Shown here: one piece after another, positions 1 to 5,306 of the stretch
Layout: every line of letters begins with the position of its first letter
Numbering within the stretch: position 1 is the first letter of the stretch
Assembly: GCA_003646045.1 (NCBI GenBank)
Contig: QNDV01000097.1
Coordinates: 1 to 7,696, forward strand
Length of the DNA stretch: 7,696 nucleotides
Origin: a bacterium
GTDB taxonomy: Bacteria; Krumholzibacteriota; Krumholzibacteria; LZORAL124-64-63
Direction of reading: 5' to 3'
Notes under the pieces: model-generated
Databases searched by the model: none
What the model was told of the DNA's origin: nothing
Seen by the model: the letters and a program-made list of their open reading frames with translations, nothing else
Position numbers and translations under genes: made by a program

Positions 1-1
1 G

Positions 2-346
2 CCGGTGGAGCGTGGCCATTACCGGGGATGCCACCGCCTGTTGCGGGACGGCGCCCAACTGCTGGAGGGTCCGGAGGATGTGGACCGCGTCCTGGGGGCT
101 CTTGCCCCGGCTGCCTTGGCGGAACAAACGAGTCCGGACCGGGAGCCGGATGCCGGTTCGGCGGCGAGGTGGATCCTGGATCGGATCGACCTGGACGGCG
201 TCCCCCGCGATACCCTGCACCAGAGCTGGCCCGGTACCGAGGACATGTGGTGTGCGGGGCTGATGGAACTGGAGATGGGTGGTCTGATCCGGAGGTTGCC
301 CGGTGGGCGCCTCGCCCGTACTATCTGGACCTTCCAGGCGGATTGA
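2..346 (+). CDS. dprA: DNA-processing protein DprA, C-terminal part (5' truncated)
   Basis: DprA (Smf) binds incoming single-stranded DNA in the cytoplasm and loads RecA onto it during natural transformation. Only the last 114 codons are present; the frame is open to the left edge, so the true start lies outside the window. The visible part begins in the tail of the Rossmann-like core: PV followed by GCHRLLRDGAQLLEG is the family's usual 'GPV...G.(N/C)(R/H)RLLRDGA.L(V/L)' stretch. A linker rich in Ala, Pro and Asp follows. The last 60 or so residues (from WILDRIDLDGVPRDTL to LMELEMGGLIRRLPGGR) match the DprA winged-helix domain, in which the 'LELEGLI..LPGG' helix and wing are characteristic. 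The reading frame is intact and ends at TGA 344-346. The conserved core motifs cannot be checked because they are off the window. Same strand as the acyltransferase 79 bases downstream, with no obvious shared function. Confidence 0.85.
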   Translation, partial: PVERGHYRGCHRLLRDGAQLLEGPEDVDRVLGALAPAALAEQTSPDREPDAGSAARWILDRIDLDGVPRDTLHQSWPGTEDMWCAGLMELEMGGLIRRLPGGRLARTIWTFQAD

Positions 347-355
347 TTCCGCAAG

Positions 356-371
356 CCCGGCGTGTACCGGG
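356..371 (+). terminator. weak hairpin after dprA
   Basis: CCCGG (356-360) and CCGGG (367-371) can pair as a 5-bp GC stem with a 6-base loop, 10 bases after the dprA stop. No T-run follows, so it is at best a weak or Rho-assisted terminator. In DNA this GC-rich, a stem of this size can occur by chance. Confidence 0.2.
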
Positions 372-413
372 GGCCGTCCGTAGACCCTCGCGTTGGTAGT
401 TCTCTGGTTTCTT

Positions 414-420
414 GGGAAGG
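414..420 (+). promoter_or_regulatory. ribosome binding site that sets the acyltransferase start
   Basis: GGGAAGG at 414-420 lies 5 bases before an in-frame TTG at 426. The more distal in-frame TTG at 393 has no purine-rich sequence at a suitable distance, and the GTG at 420 overlaps this site. This favours TTG 426 as the start. Confidence 0.5.
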
Positions 421-425
421 TGATC

Positions 426-1325
426 TTGGCTTCACGACCGCGACAATGGCTCGATTTCACCATGCTCTACCTGATGATGCAGGTAGCGCGACCCCTGCCC
501 CGGCAATGGGCCCTGGCCTGGGGGCGGGCCCTCGGTGATTTTGTCTGGAAGGTAGTTGGATTTCGGCGCGACATCGTGTTGGACAACATCCGCCACGCCT
601 TCGGACACGAGATGGACGAGGCCGGGGTACGGAACATTGCCCGCTCTTTCTATCGCAACCTGGGCATGACCCTCATGGAGTTTCTCAAGTTGCCCCATAT
701 GAAGACGGGCGAGATCGATGATCTGGTGGAAATCGAAGGTCTTGAGTACCTGGATGAGTTGAAAACCGGTGGCGGTGCCATTTTTGTTTCGGGCCATTTC
801 GGCAACTGGGAATACACCGGGGCACGGGCCGCCGCCCTCGGCATTCCCGTCAGCTTCATGGTCAAGACCCAGCACAATCCCCACGTGGATCGTATCCAGA
901 ACGACATCAGGGCCCGGGCCGGCGTGGGCATCATCCGGACGGGGGCGTCGGTCAAGGAGATGATCCGCGCCCTGCGTCGCGGTGAGTTCATAGGTATGCT
1001 GGCGGATCAGGACGCGGGCAAGGACGGCGTGTTCGTGGATTTCCTGGGCAGGCCGGCCTCGGTACTAAAGGGTGCCGGCTATCTGTCGTGGCGCTTGAAA
1101 GTGCCGTTGATCACGGCCTATACGTTCCGACAGCAGGACGGTCACCATCTGCTCGTGGTGGATCCACCCGTATACCCGGATCGCAACCTTGGCGAGGAAG
1201 ATGCCGTACGTCGCCTGACTGAACATCATGTACAGCGGCTTGAAGCCGCGGTGCGCCGGGCCCCGGACCATTTCTACTGGGTGCACAGACGCTGGAAGAC
1301 TTCCCCCCCGAAGGAGACGCAGTGA
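426..1325 (+). CDS. LpxL/HtrB-like lysophospholipid (lipid A) acyltransferase
   Basis: A membrane-associated acyltransferase of the LpxL/LpxM (Lip_A_acyltrans) family, 299 aa from TTG 426, a normal length. Known members transfer a fatty acyl chain from acyl-ACP to a lipid A precursor at the inner face of the cytoplasmic membrane. The catalytic H(X4)E motif is HFGNWE at residues 124-129 (His124, Glu129), preceded by GGGAIFVSG. Downstream are the family block DQDAGKDGVFVDFLGRPA (194-211) and the C-terminal PDHFYWVHRRWKT (280-292), equivalent to the usual 'PEQYLW.HRRWKT'. The N-terminus is hydrophobic/amphipathic (MLYLMMQVARPLP) and probably a membrane anchor. TTG 426 is chosen for its RBS; TTG 393 would add 11 residues. 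The stop overlaps the ABC ATPase start by 4 bases (GTGA), so the two are probably translationally coupled. A 7-C tract sits near the 3' end. The exact acceptor (lipid A, phosphatidylinositol mannoside-like or another lysolipid) cannot be told from sequence, so no symbol is given. Confidence 0.88.
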   Translation: MASRPRQWLDFTMLYLMMQVARPLPRQWALAWGRALGDFVWKVVGFRRDIVLDNIRHAFGHEMDEAGVRNIARSFYRNLGMTLMEFLKLPHMKTGEIDDLVEIEGLEYLDELKTGGGAIFVSGHFGNWEYTGARAAALGIPVSFMVKTQHNPHVDRIQNDIRARAGVGIIRTGASVKEMIRALRRGEFIGMLADQDAGKDGVFVDFLGRPASVLKGAGYLSWRLKVPLITAYTFRQQDGHHLLVVDPPVYPDRNLGEEDAVRRLTEHHVQRLEAAVRRAPDHFYWVHRRWKTSPPKETQ

Positions 1326-2254
1326 TCCAGGTAAAGGATCTCGTCAAGAAGTACGGTGCCCATCGCGCCGTGGACGGCATCAGTTTCGAGGTGGCGCGCG
1401 GCGAATTGTTCGGCCTGCTGGGACCCAACGGAGCGGGCAAAACCACTACCATCGGCGTGCTGGCCACACTGCTGCCGGGCAATGGCGGCAGCGTAACCGT
1501 GGGGGGGCACGATGTGGCCCGGGAGCCGGGAGCGGTCCGTTCCCTGTTGGGACTGGTGCCCCAGGAAATCGCCCTCTACACGGATCTGGATGCCCGAACG
1601 AATCTGGAGTTCTGGGGCAAACTTCACGGGTTGGACGGTACTGCCCTGCGTGCCCGGGTGGACGAGTTGCTGGAACTGACCGACCTGCAAGAGCACGCCC
1701 GCCAGAAAGTGGAGAACTTCAGCGGCGGCATGAAGCGTCGCCTGAACCTGGCCGCGGGACTGGTCCACAGTCCGGAGGTCCTGTTCCTGGACGAGCCCAC
1801 CGTGGGCATTGACGCCCAGGCGCGCAGCCGTCTCCTGGAACTCATCGGCGAGTTGAGCGCCCAGGGCCTGACTGTGATCTATACCACCCACTACCTGGAA
1901 GAAGCCGAACAACTGTGCGACCGCATCGGTGTCATCGACAAGGGTCGTCTGGTAGCGGTGGGCGACAAGGAGGATCTCATCAGCCAGATCGGGGACGAGG
2001 ACCGGGTGCGGGTGGACGTGCCGGCGGAAGCTCGCCCTGGACTTGCAGCCGCCGCGATGGGCTGGACCGGTGTGGAAAGCGTGGGCGAGCGCAGGAAAAA
2101 GGTGGAGATTCGCGCCCGTGACGGCGGCGCCCTGCTGCCGGAGTTGCAGTCCTGGCTGGCGGCGCAGGGTCTGCCCCTGTCCCAGTTGGAGGTTGACCGG
2201 CCGAATCTCGAGGCCCTCTACCTGAATCTCACCGGCCGCGGCCTGCGGGAGTAG
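1322..2254 (+). CDS. ABC transporter ATP-binding protein (DrrA/ABC-2 exporter type)
   Basis: Cytoplasmic ATPase subunit that powers the two permeases encoded next, 310 aa. It begins at GTG 1322 with AAGGAGA at 1311-1317 as RBS. All nucleotide-binding motifs are present: Walker A GPNGAGKT (34-41), Q-loop Gln81 in LVPQE, signature FSGGM (133-137), Walker B VLFLDEP (153-159) with catalytic Glu158, D-loop VGID (161-164) and switch His190. After about residue 225 there is a C-terminal extension typical of DrrA-like drug or lipid exporter ATPases, probably contacting the permeases. The start overlaps the acyltransferase stop as GTGA, and its own stop is 3 bases before the first permease. A run of seven G (1501-1507) encodes part of VGG (residues 60-62). 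As a single-domain ATPase it should act as a homodimer with a permease heterodimer. The substrate is not evident; the preceding acyltransferase suggests a lipid, which is inference. Confidence 0.93.
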   Translation: MIQVKDLVKKYGAHRAVDGISFEVARGELFGLLGPNGAGKTTTIGVLATLLPGNGGSVTVGGHDVAREPGAVRSLLGLVPQEIALYTDLDARTNLEFWGKLHGLDGTALRARVDELLELTDLQEHARQKVENFSGGMKRRLNLAAGLVHSPEVLFLDEPTVGIDAQARSRLLELIGELSAQGLTVIYTTHYLEEAEQLCDRIGVIDKGRLVAVGDKEDLISQIGDEDRVRVDVPAEARPGLAAAAMGWTGVESVGERRKKVEIRARDGGALLPELQSWLAAQGLPLSQLEVDRPNLEALYLNLTGRGLRE

Positions 2255-2257
2255 GGT

Positions 2258-3595
2258 ATGCGTCTGCTGATCGTCACAGCCAAGGATCTGCGGCGGGTCT
2301 GGAGTGACCGCAAGGCCTTGGTAATCAATCTGGCCTTGCCCCTGTTGCTGACGTTCATCATGGGACTCAGCTTCGGCGGCGGGATGTTCGGCGAATCGAA
2401 AATCAGCGCCATACCCCTGGCGATCGTGGGCGAGGGCATCCCCGAGCAATTTCGGGAGCAGGTAACCGATGCCCTGGACGAGACCGGTTTTTTCGCGGTG
2501 GACTGGGTCGATTCCACGGCTGCCGAGCGACAGGTACGCGAGGGTGATGTCGCCGCGGCCCTGGTGTTGCCGGAGGATGCCTTCGCCAGGATCTTCTCGG
2601 CCGATTCCCTGGCGGTTGTCCTCTGGAAAGATCCCGGCAGTCCCCTGAAGGCCGGTATCGTGGAGCAGATCCTGGACCGGGGGCTGGGCCGGTTGCAGGC
2701 AGGGGAAGCGGCGTACCGGTCCCTCTGGCCCGAAGACGAGACCACTGCGCCGGACGGTCCCGGCGGTATGAGTTGGGATGAGTTCTTCGCCGGTGATGTG
2801 GTGGATGTGTGGAACCGCTGGCGGGACCTGGGGGCGGATCCAACCCTGACCGACGTGGGTGACCAGTTGCTGGCGCGTGTGGACCGACAGTTCGCACTCG
2901 CCGACGCACTGGAGACCGAGACGATTGTCATGGAGGTACACGGCAAGGCCAGTGCCGCGGCAGCCGACGACGACAGCGAATTCAATCTCTTCGACTATTT
3001 CCTGCCGGGATTCGCCGTGTTCTTTCTCATGTTCGGGGTTTCGGCCGGCGTGCGGGACCTGCATCGTGAGCGTCACAACGGCACCTTGCAGCGACAGCTC
3101 ATGTCGCCCCTGTCGCCCGTACAGGTGCTGGCAGGCAAGTGGTTGGCGGCGGTACTCCAGGGCATGATCCAGTTGTTGGCACTGTTCGTGGCGGGTTCGC
3201 TGCTCTTCGGCGTGAACCTGGGACCGGATCCCTATTCCCTGTTGGTGGTGGTGACGGTGACCGCGGCGGCGGCGGCAGGATTGTTCATGCTGCTGGCCCT
3301 GATCAGTCCCACCGAGAAGATCATGGACAACCTGTCGACCACGGTGATCCTGGTCTCGGCGCTCATCGGCGGCAATATGATCCCCATGGAGGCCATGCCG
3401 CCCTGGGCCCACACGGTGGGTCGCTGGGTATTCAACTACTGGGCGAACCTGGGCTTCTCCGGCGTCATCGCGGACAACGAATCGATATTGGTCCAGCGCC
3501 AGCCGGTACTGATGCTGCTGGCCGCCGCAGTCGTCTTCGCGGGAGCATCCCTGGTGGTCTACAGCCTGCGCCGACGACGAGGGGGTTTGGCATGA
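2258..3595 (+). CDS. ABC-2 type transporter permease, first subunit
   Basis: Integral inner-membrane subunit of an ABC exporter (ABC2_membrane_3-like), 445 aa. The layout is typical: a cytoplasmic N-terminus, TM1 at about residues 21-40, a long extracytoplasmic domain (about 41-245), then five more membrane segments at about 246-264, 290-318, 326-350, 356-376 and 416-436, with an Arg-rich C-tail (LRRRRGG). The conserved cytoplasmic motif between TM2 and TM3, HRERHNGTLQRQLMSPLSP (269-287) followed by GK, is the family's 'E...GT.e.L..sP.s......gK' coupling element. MIPMEAMPPW before the last segment is also characteristic. ATG 2258 is preceded by GGAG at 2248-2251 inside the end of the ATPase gene, 6 bases away. 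Five consecutive alanines (336-340) come from a short GCG repeat. The stop overlaps the next start (ATGA). The closest functional analogues are YbhS/YbhR- or YhhJ-type permeases; the substrate is unknown. Confidence 0.88.
   Translation: MRLLIVTAKDLRRVWSDRKALVINLALPLLLTFIMGLSFGGGMFGESKISAIPLAIVGEGIPEQFREQVTDALDETGFFAVDWVDSTAAERQVREGDVAAALVLPEDAFARIFSADSLAVVLWKDPGSPLKAGIVEQILDRGLGRLQAGEAAYRSLWPEDETTAPDGPGGMSWDEFFAGDVVDVWNRWRDLGADPTLTDVGDQLLARVDRQFALADALETETIVMEVHGKASAAAADDDSEFNLFDYFLPGFAVFFLMFGVSAGVRDLHRERHNGTLQRQLMSPLSPVQVLAGKWLAAVLQGMIQLLALFVAGSLLFGVNLGPDPYSLLVVVTVTAAAAAGLFMLLALISPTEKIMDNLSTTVILVSALIGGNMIPMEAMPPWAHTVGRWVFNYWANLGFSGVIADNESILVQRQPVLMLLAAAVVFAGASLVVYSLRRRRGGLA
3579..3585 (+). 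promoter_or_regulatory. ribosome binding site that sets the second permease start
   Basis: GAGGGGG at 3579-3585 stands 6 bases before ATG 3592. The frame is open much further upstream (to about 3139), but that extension lies wholly inside the first permease gene and reads as Gly/Arg/Pro-rich noise. The RBS, the ATGA overlap and the match of the N-terminus to the first permease fix the start here. Confidence 0.7.
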
Positions 3596-4815
3596 ACGCC
3601 TCTATTGTCCTGGCGATGATAAGCCTGCGTCTGCGCCGCGTGTTCAGTGACCGCATGGCGCTGGTCTGGTTCCTGGCCATGCCGCTGGTGTTCTCGTTTC
3701 TAATGGGACAACTGCTGGGCGACTGGAGCGACAGCGGCGACGGCGCCAAACCACGCTTCCTCGTACTGGCCCCGGTGCAGGACAACGACCTTGAGAGACT
3801 GCTGCTGCCCTTGCGGGACCACGAGCGCTTCCAGATCGAGATGCGTGATACGCTCATTGCCGACGCCGTAGTGCAGAAGGCGGTGGCTGACAACAGGGTT
3901 ACCGCGGTCCTGATCGTGCCCGGCGCCCTGGCTACGTCGGACAGCACCACCGGCGGGCCGCGGCTGTACTATAACGCGGACCGTCTCAGCAGCCAGACGG
4001 TGCGGACCCTGCTGGATCGACATCTGCTGGGTCTGAACACGGAACTGGCCGCCCGGTCGCTGGTGGCCCCGCCGGATGCGGCGGGCCATATGCCCAGGGG
4101 ACGCGCCCGCGCCTTCGATGTCGCCCGGTTCGACAGTCTGCTCAATGAGCCGAGAGTGATCCTGGCCGCCGAGACCCTGGGGCGCCAGGACAAAGAGCAG
4201 GCCTTCGCCCTGACGGACTCCTTCCAGCACGTGGGGCCTTCCTACACCCTGTTCTTCGTCATGATGTTCGTGCTGCTGTCGGCCAAGGACCTGGTTACCG
4301 AGCGGCAGGATCGGACCCTGGCCCGTCTCACCGCCAGCCGGGCCACGGCGGGAACGCTGGTGGCCGGTTTCTTCGGTGGGGCACTGGTGCTGGGGCTGAT
4401 ACAGATTGCAGTGCTGCTGGTACTCAACGGCATCATGGGGAGCATCGACTATGGTGACAGCCCAGCGACACTCGTGGCGGTGGTGGTGTTGTTCGCCGGT
4501 GTGTGCGCGGCGGGGTCGGTACTCATGGGGTCTCTGGCTCGGACCGGTAGCCAGGCCGATGGCATCGGCGTCGCGGTGACCATGATGATGGCGGCCCTCG
4601 GCGGTCTCTGGTGGCCCCTGGAAATAGTACCGGAGTTCATGCAGGAATTGGGGCGCGCCCTGCCTTCGGGCCAGGCCATCACCATCTTCCACGACATGAT
4701 CGGCCGTGGTTGGGGGCTGGCGGAGTGCGGCGGCCTGCTCATCGGACTGGCCTTCTGGTTCGTGGCGCTGCTGGTCCTGGCGGTCTGGCGCCTGCGCCGG
4801 CTCGTTACGGTCTAG
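3592..4815 (+). CDS. ABC-2 type transporter permease, second subunit
   Basis: Second membrane subunit of the same exporter, 407 aa from ATG 3592. Its N-terminus (LRLRRVFSDRMALVWFLAMP) clearly resembles that of the first permease (LRRVWSDRKALVINLALP), so the two are diverged paralogues expected to pair as a heterodimer. TM1 is at about residues 22-43, followed by an extracytoplasmic domain (about 44-216), then segments at about 217-233, 255-278, 291-314, 323-341 and 378-399. The C-terminal block GGLWWPLEIVPEFMQ (337-351) with RALPSGQAI is the family's 'G..wPle..P..mq......P' signature. The coupling motif after TM2 is present but altered: KDLVTERQDRTLARLTASRA (232-251) lacks the GT and sP residues of the usual form. 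The gene overlaps its partner by 4 bases. The TAG stop (4813-4815) abuts a GCAGGCTGTTGAAA sequence that may be a foreign end. No HlyD-type adaptor gene is seen alongside. Confidence 0.87.
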   Translation: MNASIVLAMISLRLRRVFSDRMALVWFLAMPLVFSFLMGQLLGDWSDSGDGAKPRFLVLAPVQDNDLERLLLPLRDHERFQIEMRDTLIADAVVQKAVADNRVTAVLIVPGALATSDSTTGGPRLYYNADRLSSQTVRTLLDRHLLGLNTELAARSLVAPPDAAGHMPRGRARAFDVARFDSLLNEPRVILAAETLGRQDKEQAFALTDSFQHVGPSYTLFFVMMFVLLSAKDLVTERQDRTLARLTASRATAGTLVAGFFGGALVLGLIQIAVLLVLNGIMGSIDYGDSPATLVAVVVLFAGVCAAGSVLMGSLARTGSQADGIGVAVTMMMAALGGLWWPLEIVPEFMQELGRALPSGQAITIFHDMIGRGWGLAECGGLLIGLAFWFVALLVLAVWRLRRLVTV

Positions 4816-4828
4816 CAGGCTGTTGAAA
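4815..4828. repeat. possible relic insertion-element end
   Basis: GCAGGCTGTTGAAA directly at the stop of the second permease resembles, from memory, GGCTGTTGAAAAA-type sequences found at ends of some insertion sequences and dispersed intergenic repeats. No inverted partner, target duplication or transposase is visible in the window, so this would be a solo remnant. The family cannot be named. Confidence 0.2.
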
Positions 4829-4838
4829 GACTCCGCCC

Positions 4839-4853
4839 GGCGTCACGGACGCC
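4839..4853. terminator. hairpin in convergent spacer
   Basis: GGCGTC (4839-4844), loop ACG, GACGCC (4848-4853) is a perfect 6-bp GC-rich stem. It lies 23 bases past the second permease stop and 31 bases past the DUF3467 stop (minus strand), as expected for a shared bidirectional terminator. Neither side has a proper T-run (the minus strand has only TCTTT some bases on), so intrinsic termination would be inefficient. Confidence 0.35.
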
Positions 4854-4884
4854 CTGCCAAACCGAGCTGGGCCCGGAACTACGT

Positions 4885-5199
4885 TCAGTTCTCGGTGTCC
4901 GAATGGAATCCGATGGCGGGCCCCCCCTCGGGGTGGCCGGCCAGCTTGATCTCACCATGAACTCCCTCGTAGCGTTCGATGTTGGCCGCCAGCAGTCTCT
5001 GCAGGGCCTTGGCCGACTGGGGCGTCATGATGATCCGGCTGTGGACCTTGGCCTTGGGCATGCCGGGCACGATACGCGCGAAGTCCAGGATGAACTCCGC
5101 GGGACTGAAGGTGGCCAGGGCCAGGTTGGCGTAGGTGCCTTCGGCTTCCTTTTCTCCCAGGTCCACAGTGATCCGCTGCTGGGGTTTGTTGCTGTTCAT
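4885..5199 (-). CDS. DUF3467 domain-containing protein
   Basis: Small soluble protein of 104 aa belonging to the uncharacterised DUF3467 family. The diagnostic pattern is present almost in full: ITVDLGEKEAEGTYANLALAT (about 10-30), SPAEFILDFARIVPGMPKAKV (about 32-52), then SRIIMTPQSAKALQRLLAANIERYE (about 54-78) and a short acidic tail ending SDTEN. No signal peptide or membrane segment is seen. The family's function is not known to me; its regular small alpha/beta pattern would fit a binding or regulatory role, but that is speculation. The ATG (5197-5199 complement) has AGGAAGG at 5205-5211 as RBS, 5 bases away. The gene is alone on the minus strand, convergent with the ABC operon and divergent from rfaE1. 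A run of seven G on its sense strand (4921-4927) encodes EGG near the C-terminus. An overlapping plus-strand open frame was rejected as a shadow. Confidence 0.85.
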   Translation of the reverse strand: MNSNKPQQRITVDLGEKEAEGTYANLALATFSPAEFILDFARIVPGMPKAKVHSRIIMTPQSAKALQRLLAANIERYEGVHGEIKLAGHPEGGPAIGFHSDTEN

Positions 5200-5223
5200 G
5201 GGGGCCTTCCTCGGTGCCTCGCG

Positions 5224-5252
5224 TTGACACTCGCGCGGGTGGATGATAGCTT
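5224..5252 (+). promoter_or_regulatory. sigma70-type promoter for rfaE1-rfaE2
   Basis: TTGACA at 5224-5229 is a perfect consensus -35. After exactly 17 bases comes TAGCTT (5247-5252), which keeps the three most important -10 positions (T1, A2, T6). Transcription would start near 5259, giving a leader of about 48 bases before the rfaE1 ATG. Read from sequence only. Confidence 0.45.
5243..5248 (-). promoter_or_regulatory. -10 element for the DUF3467 gene
   Basis: On the minus strand 5243-5248 reads TATCAT, five of six matches to the -10 consensus. It predicts a start near 5236 and a leader of about 37 bases containing the RBS. No good -35 is seen at 15-18 bases, so an activator may be needed, or this may be chance. 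It overlaps the rightward -10 at 5247-5252 by two bases. Confidence 0.3.
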
Positions 5253-5306
5253 CCCGGCGGCAGCCGAAACGGACGCCGCCCCATACCTTCCCGAAAGTAT
5301 GAAACC

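Noticed and set aside
3262..3276. Short GCG repeat as a microsatellite switch in the first permease.
   Set aside because: It is a triplet repeat, so slippage would only add or remove alanines in a membrane segment and not switch the frame.
1274..3412. Very long open frame (712 codons) on the minus strand, antisense to the ATPase and first permease.
   Set aside because: The translation is a low-complexity mix rich in His, Gln, Gly and Arg with no family motif. The plus strand carries complete ABC motifs over the same span. Long antisense frames are expected in GC-rich genes with biased third positions.
3139..3591. In-frame upstream extension of the second permease by about 150 codons.
   Set aside because: It lies wholly inside the first permease gene in another frame and reads as Gly/Arg/Pro-rich noise; the RBS and ATGA overlap at 3592 fix the start.
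3700..4692. 330-codon minus-strand open frame over the second permease.
   Set aside because: His/Gln/Gly-rich shadow without recognisable motifs, opposite a clear membrane protein.
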